From assembly GCF_019112545.1 (NCBI RefSeq), contig NW_025064883.1:1066100-1130099 (forward strand): DNA of 64,000 nt, in the 5' to 3' direction. The DNA comes from Guyanagaster necrorhizus. Taxonomy: Eukaryota > Basidiomycota > Agaricomycetes > Agaricales > Physalacriaceae. Position numbers and translations under genes: made by a program. The notes under the pieces were generated by a model that was not told the origin of the DNA, ran no database searches, and worked only from the letters and a program-made list of their open reading frames with translations. Shown piece by piece: positions 26,682-39,500 of the stretch (position 1 is its first letter; every line of letters begins with the position of its first letter).

Positions 26682-27341
26682 ATGCTTGGCCGACGACTGC
26701 TCCAAGGCAAACCGTCTTCTTCTCTCTCGACCATTGCCAGGGCTCTGTCCCAGTCGAACTCGACCGCTGCTACCCCTGCTCCTCTTCCAACCTCCAACCC
26801 TCTCGCTGCCCAAGCACCCAACTATCCAACGGTATGGTCGCCCAACCAGCGGCCACGCCCGCTCGCACAGTCAAACCCTCGCTTCGAACAGACAGTCATG
26901 GAGACACAGCCAACTCCCTTGAGTGCCATGCAGCTCATTGCCGACGAGCCTATACGTCTCGTGGACGGCAGGAAGGCCGTCTGTGACGGAGGTGCGCCTC
27001 TCCAATTTCTTCCGACGTGTTCCATTCTTCTCACCGTGCTGCAATCCGATTCTTCTAGGTAACGGACCATTGGGACATCCGAAAATATATATCAATTTGG
27101 TGAGTCACCGTGGCCGACTGTGAAAATTGAGTAAACTGAACAATGGACATAGGACCAATCCGGGCCTCGCTCGTGCGGGTTCGTAGCTTCTTGCACTGAC
27201 AGCCCTTCGTTACTAATTGTCTCCTTCATTATTCCCATGTATACAGATACTGGTGAGTCCGCTGCAATGAATATATGATGCATCTGTCCTTATACCCCGA
27301 ATAGCGGTCTGCGTTTCCAACAAAATCACCACGCACATTGA
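26682..27341 (+). CDS. NDUFS6: NADH dehydrogenase (complex I) 13 kDa zinc subunit, NDUFS6 type
   Basis: Accessory subunit of mitochondrial complex I that binds Zn at the base of the peripheral arm. Exon 1 (26682-26991) encodes a Ser/Arg-rich mitochondrial presequence (MLGRRLLQGKPSSSLSTIAR) and PLSAMQLIADEPIRLVDGR. Exon 2 (27059-27099) gives GNGPLGHPKIYINL. Exon 3 (27153-27178) gives DQSGPRSCG. A 6-nt exon, ATACTG (27247-27252), and exon 5 (27305-27341) complete the signature CGYCGLRFQQNHHAH. Without the microexon the reading frame would be kept but the second Cys of the CxxC zinc ligand pair would be lost. All junctions have GT...AG and phases match. The protein is about 140 aa, normal for the family. 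It shares an 82-bp promoter with the divergent gene upstream. Confidence 0.93.
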
Positions 27342-27974
27342 TAGGATGTTGAGAAGGACTCTGCCGAGTAGAATACGGTGTTTTGTACATGGCGGTAATG
27401 AAGTAAATGGAGAAACCGTGTGCTCGTGGAAATTCATCAATACACCCTGCATTGTCGTATGACAGGACTCAAGCGGTCTGCTGTGGACGTGTGAATGAAC
27501 GTCCAATGGCCATCATCTGCGCATCTTCCAAACCATTCCTTTTCGTCGCTCCCTCCGTCCAGGTGCTGTTTTGCCAAATTTCTATGATTAAATGACAACT
27601 CCCAGTATGTATGGGTACAGGCCGGGCAAGTGTAAAAATACATGTAGTTTGTCTACTAATAGCTCCGGCTGGTGTGTGGCAGACTAGCAAAAGTAAGTAT
27701 GATAATGAAAAGAGAAGTATAGGTGCAGCGGAGCGAGACGAGAGGAACTAATGCATATGCCTGGGTAACACCTCCCGGGGCCCAGCTGGCAAATGAATGT
27801 GGTGTGTATTGCGGAGACCGAGAGAGCAGAGTGCGGTAGAGTGATAGACAATGCAGCAGATGATGGGAAACCAAAAGAGATAAACACAGAGGGAGAACAA
27901 AGAATAGGATAATGAAAACAGAGAAAATAGATAACCAAACGAATGTAGGCCGCCAACCGGCGGCGTTGTGAGGC
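27342..27974. other. Convergent 3' regions of NDUFS6 and the kinase gene
   Basis: About 630 bp between two stop codons facing each other. The sequence reads only in short frames broken by stops. I see no gene or repeat in it and take it to be the two 3' untranslated regions. Confidence 0.4.
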
Positions 27975-30900
27975 TCAACCTCCATCTTCTGAAGGTGTCG
28001 TGAAAGACATCGGGGAAAGGGGTGGATAATCGTATCCTCCTCCAGCAACTGCGTCGAGTTCGGAGAAGGGTGGCAAGGAAGTGGGGGAAGAGGAAGATAA
28101 TCGATCGTCCATTGGACCGTCAAGAGGTGGAGGGTGAGGAGGCGGGAGGATCGGGGGCTGAGTGAAGTCACCAGAAACAATATCATCAGGCTCTAGTCCT
28201 CCCTCATCCCATTTGTAACTCACCACTTGGAATATCGGGTTGATTTCGGATTTGTTCAAGTGCCCGGGACTCGGCGTGTGCCCGTGCAGCTGGCCCGAAT
28301 ATTCGTAGGGGTTGTATGGCTTATTTTGTATGGGATGAGTAGGCCGGGGCATATTAATGAAAGGAGGGGCTTGCCCCCGCCGTGATGACAAGTTCTCGCT
28401 GTGCGGAGGGGCTTGCATCCAAGCGGGAGATGGGGGCAGTGATGGTGATAACGATGGTGACAATGATATTTGCAACGGCGGCGGCGTCTCAGTATTGACT
28501 GTCGCACGCGCCCGGAAATCGTTGGCTAGTTGACCATCCAGGGAGAACGAGTTTGACGACCGCGCTGATGAGGCAAAGTCGTCGAACGATGTTCGCAATG
28601 AAGATGTAGATGTCATCCGGTTTAATCCAAATATACTTGGCCGATTTCGCGTTCTTGATGATGGTCCGGGGTCACTATCCACCGTAGTATATGAAATAGA
28701 GGAATTCCGGCCACTGTGAACGTCCGACGAAGATATCGAATGGTCGTCGTCTAGGTCTCGTCTCCGAATCTTGGTTAAGCGGTCGTTTTCCACCCTTCGC
28801 CAGTCTCCCGAACTGCTCGCTACAGGCTGCTCGACGACCTGAGTCGCGAACCTGCCTGACGCAGCATTCACCGTGATTGATGGTGTTGTACCATTACCGT
28901 GGACAGCCGCCTGCCTTATCGGGCCCGTTGCAGCTTGCTTCCCCTTCTCTTCAAAGTCGAGGCGCTGCTGGGAACCAGCCAGCCATTCGATATCATCTTT
29001 ACCCGTGGTCTTCTGCACAATCTGGTTACGTTTCTGCATGACAGCTCTCGCTTGGTCACGATGCGTCTTCTCCGCAAGCGCGCGACGCTGTTTCTCGGCT
29101 TCTCGGTGTAACCGCTCTGCCTCCTTTTTGTTCATCTTCTTCATGTCCGCGATGCGAGCGTTGTCACGCGTTGGTGATGGCTCTCGCAATGACCTGCCAT
29201 CTGAACTGGAAGACTGTTGCCGCTTGAGCGAAGGCGTCGAGGTAGATGCGCCGAGTGGTACAGGTGGATTTTCGTGAAGTGGAGGTAAGGCATGATGCTT
29301 ATCACCACCGAAGAGACTCCACTTGGTATGCTTTCTCCCAAAGCCAAGGCCGAAAGGCTTGGGTAACTTGTGACCCGGTTGTGTAGCGCCGTTTGTGGGG
29401 AACTCTGGTGCAACAGGAGAAGAGCCACTGACATCCATCGGCTGACCATTGCTCATAGGGTCATCTGTTATCTCTGCACTGGGAGTGATGTCCATTGGGT
29501 AGTCCTTGTCGACAGAAGACGAAGCCGCCCAAGAAGTGGAAATATGGCTTCTGGTTTCTTCCTGAATGACACCCGAGGAGTGTGGGGAAGGAGTATGGTG
29601 CATGTGAACATCGGTATTTGACGAGCTGTGGGAGAGAGGAACGGGAGCATATATAGGGATACGATGCGAAGTGGAAGCAGAAGCTACTGGGGGGACAGGT
29701 TGAAGGTGAGAGGTCGAATAAGGGTGAGAAGCGGGAGCAGTGCGTGATGGGGACGATGAAACTCCATTTCGTTGAGGAACGGAGTCGATTGGTATCGAAG
29801 TACATACAGAAATGCCTGGAGGAAGGGGAATGTTATTACGAGGAGTTGTCTCCTGGAGGTAGCGGTGGTGAAGGCATTGCCGACTAGTTAACCGGGTATC
29901 AGGGTTGTACCGGAGAAGGTCGCGAATACAGTGGATTAAAGACAAGGGTACTGTACGCTCGAAAAGAGTGTGAATGTCTTTGGGCACAGTCTGGGATGAT
30001 ACTGTCAACGGCACCGCCAATCGAAGCAATGATAGACATGACATACCTTGGGAAACTTGAACCCTACGTCCTTCGCCATTTTAATCCCTTTGGGCCATGC
30101 ACCTCCGCCCATCGGACTGTGGGAGGAATCGAGTCCATACTCATCGCTGGGATCGCCGAGGATTTCACATATCCGCGCCACCTGGTCTACCTGATCCTGT
30201 CCAGGAAACAAGGGCCGCAAATTAACGAGCTCGGCCATGATAGTCCCAAGCGCCCACATGTCAACGGGATTTGAATAATCTCGGCTAAGTAGGAGAACCT
30301 CGGGTGCGCGATACCATCGCGTGGAGACATATTCGGTATACGGAGGCTTAGACTTTGTTTCCCTGGCAAGTCCAAAATCGGCAAGTTTGATGATAGCCAC
30401 CACGTCCTTTTCGGGAGGAGCATTTGGGGGAGCAGTCGGTGACAGAGGTGTATAGTCGAAGAGACCAGTGGTAGTGACGAGGACATTCTCTGGCTTCATG
30501 TCTCTGTGAAAATAACCAGAAGTATGTATGTGGTCCAAGCCGGAGACGATCTGGCGGAAAATGGAGGAGACGAGGCCGCCAGCAAGAGCCCTGCCTTTGC
30601 GGGTCTTGATGAGATGGTAGAGATTGCCTTCCATGGATTCAAATACGAAATAGAGTTCCTTGGTAGCAGGAAGAAGGAAGAAATCGTACAAGGGAATAAT
30701 ATTGGGGTGGAACGGTATTGCTCGGAGCGACTGGCGGAGGATCAGCTGGAAACGAGATTGATAGCAGGGACGACGCACCTCAAGTTCCTTGAGTTTCTGA
30801 CACTCGTCCCAGCCGCCCTCCCATCTTCGCTTCATGCGTTTTACTGCTACCAAACGCTTACCAGCCCACTGTGCACGCGCGCTAGCCCCACATTGCATAG

Positions 30901-31243
30901 GGGAAAGTGGGGTATTGGGAGGGAGGGTCCCATGCCAATCGCAAAGCCATACGGTGCCGAAGGAGCCATCGCCAAGAACCTTGATGGGCGTATACGAGCG
31001 TGTCGAACCTATTATGCCCATTCAGACCGGTACTGAGAAAAAGAGAAAAAGACGGGGAGACTGACTGCTCTGGGAGGAGCCGACGACAAGCCTGTTGTTT
31101 TGTATATGGACTGAGGGTATGCCAACGACGTTGATAGGACTCTTGGGGGCCTGCGGCTGCTGCTGGGGCCGCTGGTGATTGGTTGACAGAGAGACATAAT
31201 GGGTAGCGACAGCGTTCTGGGTACTGGGGGAAGGAGCAAACAT
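27975..31243 (-). CDS. CRK1: RCK-family (Ime2/MAK/Crk1-like) protein kinase
   Basis: Serine/threonine kinase of the CDK/MAPK-related RCK family, which in fungi controls meiosis, mating and morphogenesis. The best start is the ATG at 31243 (MFAPSPSTQNAV). A 57-nt intron (31009-31065; GTCAGT donor, CTGAA branch, ATAG acceptor) joins RLVVGSSQSS to STRSYTPIKVLGDGSFGTVW. Motifs in order: Gly-rich loop GDGSFGTV, VAVKRMK lysine, HRDMKPEN catalytic loop, LADFGLARE, activation loop TEYVSTRWYRAPEVL with a dual-phosphorylation TEY, DMWALGTIMAEL. A 48-residue N-terminal leader is unlike Ime2 of yeast. The long C-terminal tail (about 600 aa) is Ser/Pro-rich with a Lys/Glu-rich helix (ADMKKMNKKEAERLHREAEK). 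A start at 31021 (MGIIGS) is possible from unspliced RNA and would make a shorter N-terminus. Confidence 0.92.
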
Positions 31244-31567
31244 GTCAAGGGGAGCATTGCCAGGGAAAAAGCTGGCAGTGCGAGCTAGTGGGCGAAGGAC
31301 ATGGGAGTTGGAGAGAGAGAGACGGAGGTGAGCCTCGCAGAAGGCAAAGAAGCGCAGAAGCAAGAGTGAATCCAAACCGAAACCGAATCTGCTCGGCCCA
31401 ATCTGGCAATCTGGCAAATCTGTCTAACGGACTTCTAACGGACACCGGTCACCAACATATTCGGTAATCGGCCCCAAATCGGCCGTACCGCCGCAATTGC
31501 AAATTTATCTATTTCATAAAATAAATTGCCGAAAAAATGTCCAAAATAACATGTTCTAGACTACAGT

Positions 31568-32861
31568 TTAGTACGGAACTTCGTGAAATAGTTTGGACAC
31601 GCTCTCTCCGTAGTGGCTCCGTCGGATGACCTCCCCCAGCACAACTCCAATGTCAATGACCTCGATTTTAGGGCACTTTCGCTGGTTCTCTTCTTGAGGC
31701 AGGGTATTCGTCACAATCAGCTTCTCCAGCGTGCTTTCTTCGATGGATTTTAGCGCGTTCCCACTCAGGATGCCGTGTGTTACAAAACCATATACCTTCT
31801 TCACTCCTGCCTCTGCGAGATGTTGGGCCGCGAGACACAGCGTACCACACGTATCGGCCATATCATCGACGAGAATTGCGACCTTGCCTTTCACATGGCC
31901 TACAAGAACCATCCGGGATACCTCATTGGCCTTCTTGCGCTCCTTGTGAAACAATGCAAAGTCAACTCCTAGCCGATCAGCTATCGATGTCGCCCTGGAT
32001 CAATCGAGTCAATCACATCCATCCGTTGGATGTAACAACTCTCACCTCTTGGCACCGCCTGCATCCGGCGAAACTATAACAACATCTTTCAGATCAAAGT
32101 GTGTCCGGATGTACAGAATTGCAGAAGGTTCCGCATACAGCTTTCAATTTGCGTAAACGGACTTTGCTCGCTCAAAGTGAAGTATGCAAACTTACACTGA
32201 CAACCATGATAATCATCGTCAGTTGGTCATACAGTTGTAACAACGACCGACTCACTTGTCAACTGGCACATCGAAGAATCCTTGGATCTGGGAGGCGTGC
32301 AAATCCATGGTCTGAACCTGGGCATTAGAATTGTATACCAGTGTTTCCACAGAATTACTTACAATGACATGATCGCATCCTGCACGTTGTATCATATTCG
32401 CCACCAGCTTGGCCGTTATAGGCGCCCGACTCTTATCCTTTTTGTCCTGTCGTGCATAGGGAAACAGGGGGAGCACGGCCGTAATTCTCTTTGCGCTCGC
32501 AATCTTGCAAGCATGGATCATTATGCACAGCTCCATGAGCGCTGTATTGACCGCACCACATCCGGTATTGATAATGTAGACGTCGTTCTCCCGCACAGAT
32601 TCAGCGATGCGAACATTGGTTTCTCCAATCCCACTCCGTGTGACCTCGGCTTTTGAGAGTGGGAGGCCTATTCTAAGTGGACCATTAATTCTTGCTGTTT
32701 CACGATAAATATGTCATATCTTAGCTACGAACCGACGAGCGATAATCTCAGCCAGTTCCGGATGGCTAGTCCCTGCAGAAGCGCTCGGTTAAACACCACT
32801 ATCACTTCTTCCCTTTAAACATCATACCAGAGAAAATTTTTATTCCACTTCCGTTTAGCAT
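31568..32861 (-). CDS. PRS: Ribose-phosphate pyrophosphokinase (PRPP synthetase)
   Basis: Cytosolic enzyme that transfers pyrophosphate from ATP to ribose 5-phosphate, giving PRPP for purine, pyrimidine, His and Trp synthesis. The start ATG at 32861 gives [12 protein letters not shown] and is split by an intron from [14 protein letters not shown]. Family signatures are present: [53 protein letters not shown], and the PRPP loop [15 protein letters not shown]. The protein ends [12 protein letters not shown]. The length (about 320 aa) and lack of a large insert place it with the regular, catalytic class (yeast Prs2/3/4) rather than the long Prs1/Prs5 forms. Nothing looks damaged. It sits between the kinase (downstream) and DCP2 (upstream), all on the minus strand. 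Confidence 0.96.
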
Positions 32862-33855
32862 GTCGAACGTCTAGATGCAAAAGGAGAGGCGAAAGTGATA
32901 GGAGGGAAGAGAATGGAGAATAATGCTTAGAGGTTAAATGACATCAAGCAAGAGAAAAACGAAAAGCAGACCTCCAATAGCCACGTGGGACTTAGTCAGC
33001 AATCGTGGTAAGTATCTCTACGTTCATCAATCCTCTTGCCCAGCGTCATTCCTGGCCTCCTAGCCTTGTGTTACATGCACATAACATTTATGTAGGAATG
33101 AAAGATACCAGCCACTGCATGAAAGGACCCTATTTTCTTAGCAGCGATATCTGCGGGGCTGACCATCACTTACTCTGTGGCGGAAAATGTATCCGAGTGA
33201 CAGGATCTGATTGATGCGATATCCGAGATTTCTTGTCATTCGACATCATTCCTTATGTCTCGTCGCTCGTGTCTCTCCTTTCTCTGATCTACATGTTCCC
33301 TTTGAGTCTGACCCTATCCACTGGTGGAGTATTCACATTTCATGTAATTACGTCTGTCACAAGCTCAATTCTGGAGCCAGCAGCGGTATCTCTTCCTGTT
33401 GTCAGGGTGGACTAGAAGCGCTCTATAGGCCCGGCCGCGGGCCATGGGGATGAACGTAAAGACGAATCTTACTAGCAGTTCGGGTTATGGCTTATAGTTT
33501 ATCACCGAATGATTCAGCAAGAACATGTTTGAAATTCCACTACTCAATGTTACAATTGCACCAAGACCCTGACTAGTGGGATCCTAAACCCGAGCAAAAC
33601 AGTAGATGACAACAACGTAAACTAATGCCCAACTAAGGGCGGAGATAAGAAGACAGAATACTGTAGGAATGCGATGGATATAGAGACGGATACAATGCCA
33701 AGACACGCTGCACGAAAACATGAAGAAAAGTGAGACAGGAAAAATCGTTAACAGTGACACAGAATATGATATATAGCGCGAGGAGGGACAATGGTTATGA
33801 TGTGCAAGAGAGTACGGAGTAACCAAGAGAATGTGTAGGATTACTATACTGTCAT
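32862..33855. other. Intergenic region, about 1 kb
   Basis: Promoter side of the PRPP synthetase gene and 3' flank of DCP2. A CACGTG box lies at 32982-32987. The right half (33,590-33,850) reads as a hydrophobic open frame on the minus strand with no family features and is probably 3' untranslated sequence of DCP2. No gene supported. Confidence 0.35.
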
Positions 33856-36227
33856 CTATGATGCGTTACTTGAATTAGACACGCTGCCTTTGTTGAGTAT
33901 TGATAATAGTGCTGTGGCGCCAGGATTGCGTGGGTACGTGGGTTGCAAGACGTAGGGCCTTTGCGTTACTGGAAACCTAGGAGAAAGAGCGGGAGCGGAT
34001 GATACTGGATGAGAGTTCGATAAGGGATTAGGACCATATATGGGCGGGTGACCAAGAGATACAGAGCCGTATGCAATGGGAGGTTGCGATCGGAGAGGTG
34101 ATGCAAGCGATGAATATGGAGCTACAGGAGGAGGGAAGATCATCGAGGGATGCGGTTGGTCGTTCATCATTGTCATCATCTGACCGTGATTTAGACTTCC
34201 CGACTGTACAGGCATCGGACGATGAGCTGCTAGGCTTGTCCTGGGCCGCACTTTAAACGGATCATCATCGGATGCAGGTTGCATGAAGGCCGGTGGTCGT
34301 AGCACTCCTGCGACCGACTGTCGACCATCGGGTCCAGAAGAGTAAATGACCTCGGTGCGATCAGAGACAGAGGGAAACGTGAAACCTGGGGCAAGGGAGT
34401 GAGGGGGGTAAGAACGCTGAGAAGACTTCAGAAGATCCTGCTCGGCCTGATCTAGATGGCGTGCCATAATGGTGGATTCACCAACAACACTTTCCAACAA
34501 CGCCAATTGCTTCAAGTGACTAGCAGATGTTGATGGTGGTCCATGTTTTTTGAGGTAAGGGGAGATATCTGTAATGCTCGAAGACCTTCTCGAAACACGA
34601 ACAGCAGACCCTAGCGATGGCTCGACGGAGACAGAGGTGTTTGTCGGAATCGCTCTGTTCTCGCTGGAAGGTGGGCTCGGGTTAACGTGCGTAGATAATG
34701 GAGTAGGCCCGCTTGAAGAAAGTGTATGCAGTGATGACATGTTAGAGGTTGGTAAAGAGGATGGATCCGACGGCTGTAAACTAGGCGGTTCATGGTCGGT
34801 TTGCCGCAGCCCAATGGACGGAAATGTTTCTGGTGTAGGAGTATCTGACTCCTTAGAGCTGACTGTCAGCTGAATTTCTTTGGACCCAGCCTTGCCCATT
34901 CCAGACACTGTCAACGAAGACAATAATCGCGCAAAATGGGGATCCATAATCGAAGTGTCCGTGCTCTGGGCTAGATCATCATGTACTACGGGATGAACTG
35001 AGGATTGCGTGTATTGAGGTGAAGGTGTTTGGGGATCGCCGTTGTCAGCAGACGACGACTGAGAACTGGATTCTTGATTGACATCGTGCTCTTCTGGAAT
35101 GGGTGAACCGAGACAAAACGGCGCTGTCTTCGTTCTTGTTTTCTTTGATAAGCTCTGAGGTTTGTGTGAAGCGATCCAGGACCTCAACGGACTGGAGACT
35201 TTTTTAGATCAATCACAATATGAGAACGGAAGGCGATGCGTACCCAATGAAAGGTGAAATTAGATAGAATTTCCCAGGAGATGCATTGTTACGCCTCCAT
35301 GTTGGCAGATCCGAAAGTTTGAACCAATCGATCCTCTACACAAGCATTATAATTAAGCGGCAAAAAAGGGGTGAGAGGCATACACTGATCTCCTTCCGCG
35401 TTTTCGTCTTGAAGGGATAGTCTTCGGGAACATTTGGAACAATATACATCGCAATTTTTTGCTCCTTGATCGTCATTTCGATCACGTTGTCAGAATTTAC
35501 TTGACTAGCTAAGTTGTAGCCAGTCTCCTCCAGCACCTGTGAAATTGATGCGTTAGGATTAAATACAACACACACAGAAATAGCCCGCACCTCTCGAATG
35601 GCGCATGTTGTCTGAGGTTCAGATTCATTGATTTTTCCCTTAGGAAAACCCCATCCCGACGAGGCCTTCCAGCCTTTTACCAATACACACTGCGCGGGGT
35701 TATCTCAGGATCAAACAACAAAAATACACCATCTGACCTTCTCCCAAGTCTCATTCAGCATGATAGCCCCACATACAGGTACCCGCGTCTTGTATTGCAT
35801 GAATGTGTTGAAGGCTTGTTCATGGTCGTGACTCCATTGGTGGAGAAGGGGGCATGCTTTGAAGAGCATAGCGGAAAACTTCTTGAGCGTCAGAGAAGGT
35901 AGCTTCGAGTTCTGTTCTCGTATAAAATCTTCGTAGAACCAGTGACTAGGTAGATGTCAGAAGAAGCATTTCAAGTTGAACAGGTCACTAACGCTTGTTC
36001 TACCTGGAAAGATATGCGTTCTAGTGACGCAAGCTCCTCATCTGGAAGATTGAGAATGAAGCGACTGACTTGGAAATTAGCAAAAAATCTTCAAGCCAAG
36101 TGCAGACATGCCTTGAAAGGTCCTCCAGGACTTCGTCGTGTGTTGAGTTCTTGTACGAGAAATCCGGATGAATATCTGGTCCCATTGCGGGCGTTATTTC
36201 GGGAGACGAGAAAGATGAGGATGACAT
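33856..36227 (-). CDS. DCP2: mRNA-decapping enzyme DCP2
   Basis: Nudix hydrolase that removes the m7G cap from mRNA in P-bodies, working with Dcp1. The start ATG at 36227 gives MSSSSFSSPEITPAMGPDIH. The N-terminal regulatory (box A) domain has SSRFILNLPDEELASLERI and FQVEQAHWFYEDFIRE. The Nudix domain has CGAIMLNETWEKCVLVKGWK and the Nudix box in GWGFPKGKINESEPQ...CAIREVLEETGYN, with the RE-EE catalytic glutamates present. Box B follows: RIDWFKLSDLPTWRRNN and FYLISPFIGPLRSWI. The C-terminal half (exon 33856-35187) is disordered, Ser/Pro-rich, with candidate short helical binding motifs for decapping activators such as FARLLSSL and ALLSILN. Complete, with short introns. Position 326 bp from INCENP on the same strand. 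Confidence 0.96.
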
Positions 36228-36553
36228 TGCAAGAAAAAAGAAAAGATATAAAGGACGAAGGATGCCACTAAGTGGCTTGGTTCGTTGAAGTTGTACAGTG
36301 CAGTTGTTAGTTGTGAGAGTCGGTCAAAGCAGGGTCAAACAAGCGGAAGCCAGGTGATGCTTGTGACATCGTGACAGGAGACCGATCCGGCGAATCAAGA
36401 TGCCGTAATGCACGGTCCTCGACAGAACGGTCCATCGTCGATAGACTATACAAAATGTTGGAGATAGAATGCTACATGAACGAAGATCTCGAAAAAAATG
36501 CTATGCGCAACCGACACGAAATAAAATAGAAATAGAAAAAGTCGACATCTATC

Positions 36554-39500
36554 TTATGACTTGTATCCCATTCTCCTCACATAGTCCGTTTGCTCCTCCT
36601 GGGTCAGCCGATCAGTACCCACCCAATTCGCTGAGCTAGTCCTAGCCCTAAAACGACTCGTTCTGGTCCGGAAGACTTCTTCCATTCGCAGAACTGGTAC
36701 AGGGCCGAAGATATCATCAGGATTGATGGTCGCCTGATTTTCTAGGGCTTGCCGCAGTTCAGGCGACTGTGCCCAAAGAGGAAGTTCGCGCGCCTTGATC
36801 TTTCTCTCTTCATCATCCGAATCAGAATACTCGCTAGGAACATCAGGTAACTCAATACTCTCGCTGGGAACAGTCGCTGCCTCGATCTGCGCCTTCGCCC
36901 GAGCAGCCATCTGTGATTGTAATAGCTGAGAAGGTTGCGACACGTCGTCCAGCATCGGCGCCTGCGACGGTGTCTGTGCTTTGAATTTGGAAACAAGCTT
37001 GCCCTTCCCTTCCGCAGCTAGGACTGGTTTGGGCGCCAGTTTAAAAACCGACTTTGAATTTCCGGGCACATTGGAGTTGACTTTCAGTGTGGGTTTCTTC
37101 ATTTCCGATTTCTTTTCGCTTTCCATTGCTAATTTCCGTTTCTTGGTCGTGTCCTCATCCTATCATGATGGTAAGCCACAACACCCCTTCCATATAAAAC
37201 AATACTCACCTTTTTGACAGCTGGTTTGAGTAGCCGCTTGTCCGTGTGTTCTTCCCGCTCTCGTTTCCGACGTTCCGCTTCTTCCTTGAGCTTTTTCTCT
37301 TGCTCAGTGGCCCTGGCTTTCTCTTCTTCTACTTTCTTCTGCAACACAAGTTGCCGTCGGGTTTCCATGTTTTTCAGCATTGTGGCTTTCTTGTCCTTCT
37401 CCTCCTGCTCCTGATGATCGCGCAAGTCAGTAGTAATGCAACAGCGAGCAAGAAGACATTTACCCTCTTGGCGGCCGTGGCCGCACGCTGCAGACTCTTC
37501 ACTTCCGGTTTAGGTTTTTTTCCGGTGCCCAAAACACTACTCATCAGTTTCGAGGCTTGTCCCAAGAAGCCAACGTGGGATTGCGAGGAAACGGATGAGG
37601 CCAGAGATAATTGACTCTGGCTCCTTTCAGGCTAAATGAAGGCGTTAGATATTACGTAGGTATACTATCCATGTACTCACGCCGACCAAGCTAACAGTCA
37701 TTTTGCTAGGATCAGTGTCAGATTCCTCTTCCATGGCGGCTTCGTCATGTTCATCGTAGTTCCCAGTTTCCATACGGAAGGCTTCAGGTGCCTCACGTTC
37801 GTCCGGAGGTCGATTGTATGTGTCGTATGACACTGCAGATGGAGGAACATCCTCAGGTTCATGCTCTAGCTGTTCGAGTTTCTGGCTCTGTGTGGGGGCG
37901 CTACTCCAAGTCAAACTGTCTTCACGGTCAAAGGGAATTCCGAACGTCCATTCCACACCCTCAGCAAGCTTTTCATCCATAGGCCAGCTATCGTCTTCGT
38001 CCAACACTTCGGTATGTTTCTGAAATGGAGGGCCGAAATCATTGTCATATTCGGTATCTTGGGTCGAAGGCAGCCAGGTAGCTTCATCATTCTGACTGTC
38101 GAAGACAGCAGATGCTAAGCTTTCCAAAGTGGACTGTGCCGATAACGGATTGACCTTGTGCGTGGCAGGTGGTGATGGTAGACGGGGAGCCAAGCCCACC
38201 GATATCGAAGCCGGCGTCGAAAATGCTGTGGATTTAACACCAGATGGTGGAGCATTGAAGATGGGCTTCGGAGATGGCGGTCGGAACACAGGCTGGGCCT
38301 TGTTGAATACAGAAAGAGGAGGATTTGTCGTGGAGGCCGACGAAGAAGGCGCGCCACTGGATTCATAGATAGTATGAGCAGATAGGGCTGCGGCTGATGG
38401 CGGCTGAAATACACTAGCGTATTGCTTGTCTTTGAAAAACATAGTCTTTTCAGACGCAACAACCAACTCAGAAAGGCTCAGACGCTCTTCGCTTCTGGTT
38501 GATGACATGCGTTCAATCACCGAAGGGGGTATTTCCACCGGAGCCGACGTCGAAGAACCTTGTACATGCGAAGAAGGATCTTTCGTTGCAACCAATGCAA
38601 GGGCTTGGGTGTCATCTTCGTGCTGAGAGTTCCTTTCGACAACTCGTGCTTCAGCCGCAGCCCTAGCCTCTGCTAAAGTGGCAGCAGCAGCGCCCCCCAG
38701 AGACTTCCCATTACTTTGTCCAACTCTTGTCCTGAAACCTTCCACTGTCTTCTTGAACTGACCTAACATATCATCTGGCTTGCCTAACGAAGCGTCTTCG
38801 GGAGTCTGCACCAACGCAAGATGCTCTGAGACATTGTCATCTAAGAAGTCCTTTCTGAGTTGGAGGGGAGCAATATCTGTCCCAGTGCTTTTGGCGACCT
38901 TATGCTTGTCGTCGCCCGGCTCAAGCATGATTCCCCCTGAAAAGAAGTCGCTGCTTTTCCTCTTGAGAGTACTATGAACCCCAGTACCGGTGAGTGCAAC
39001 AATACTTGTCTTCCTTCCTCCAACGTCTAATGCTTTGGCCTCTCGCGCTTTCTTCAGCCAAGATGTACGTTTGCTACCAAGCGCAGCTCTAGGAGTGATG
39101 GGATTCACGACAGGTGGCTGTTCCGGACCACGTAGAGACTTGTGAAGAGGTATAGGCGCGGGTAAAATTGGGAATTGTGGCACTGTAGACTGTTGCTGTG
39201 GTGCTTCAGCAGAAGGTGCATCTTTGTCAGTCCCACCCTGGTTGAAGTCAGGTTTATCTGATTCAACGTAGGATTCATTGACAATGCCTGCAGTAGGGGG
39301 ATAGGGCTGTTTATTCACCGATTCAAATGCTGACGGAACGGGAAGGTCCATGACAGGCGATGGTGGTGATGGCGAAGAAAGGTGGGACAACGGAGGAATA
39401 TCTTCTATAGGACAAGAATGGGGCACGAGAGAAGGGGAATCAAGGATGATGGAATGGAAGGTGTCGGCTGATGCAGATGTCGACCCAGTCTGAGACGTAT

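Noticed and set aside
31022..31417. Separate upstream gene before the kinase
   Set aside because: The frame joins the kinase after removal of a 57-nt intron with a good branch point, so it is the kinase N-terminus. The region upstream of 31243 in this frame is probably 5' leader.
33005..33453. Two overlapping plus-strand frames upstream of PRPP synthetase
   Set aside because: Low-complexity composition, no domain pattern, and no consistent exon joins; treated as intergenic.
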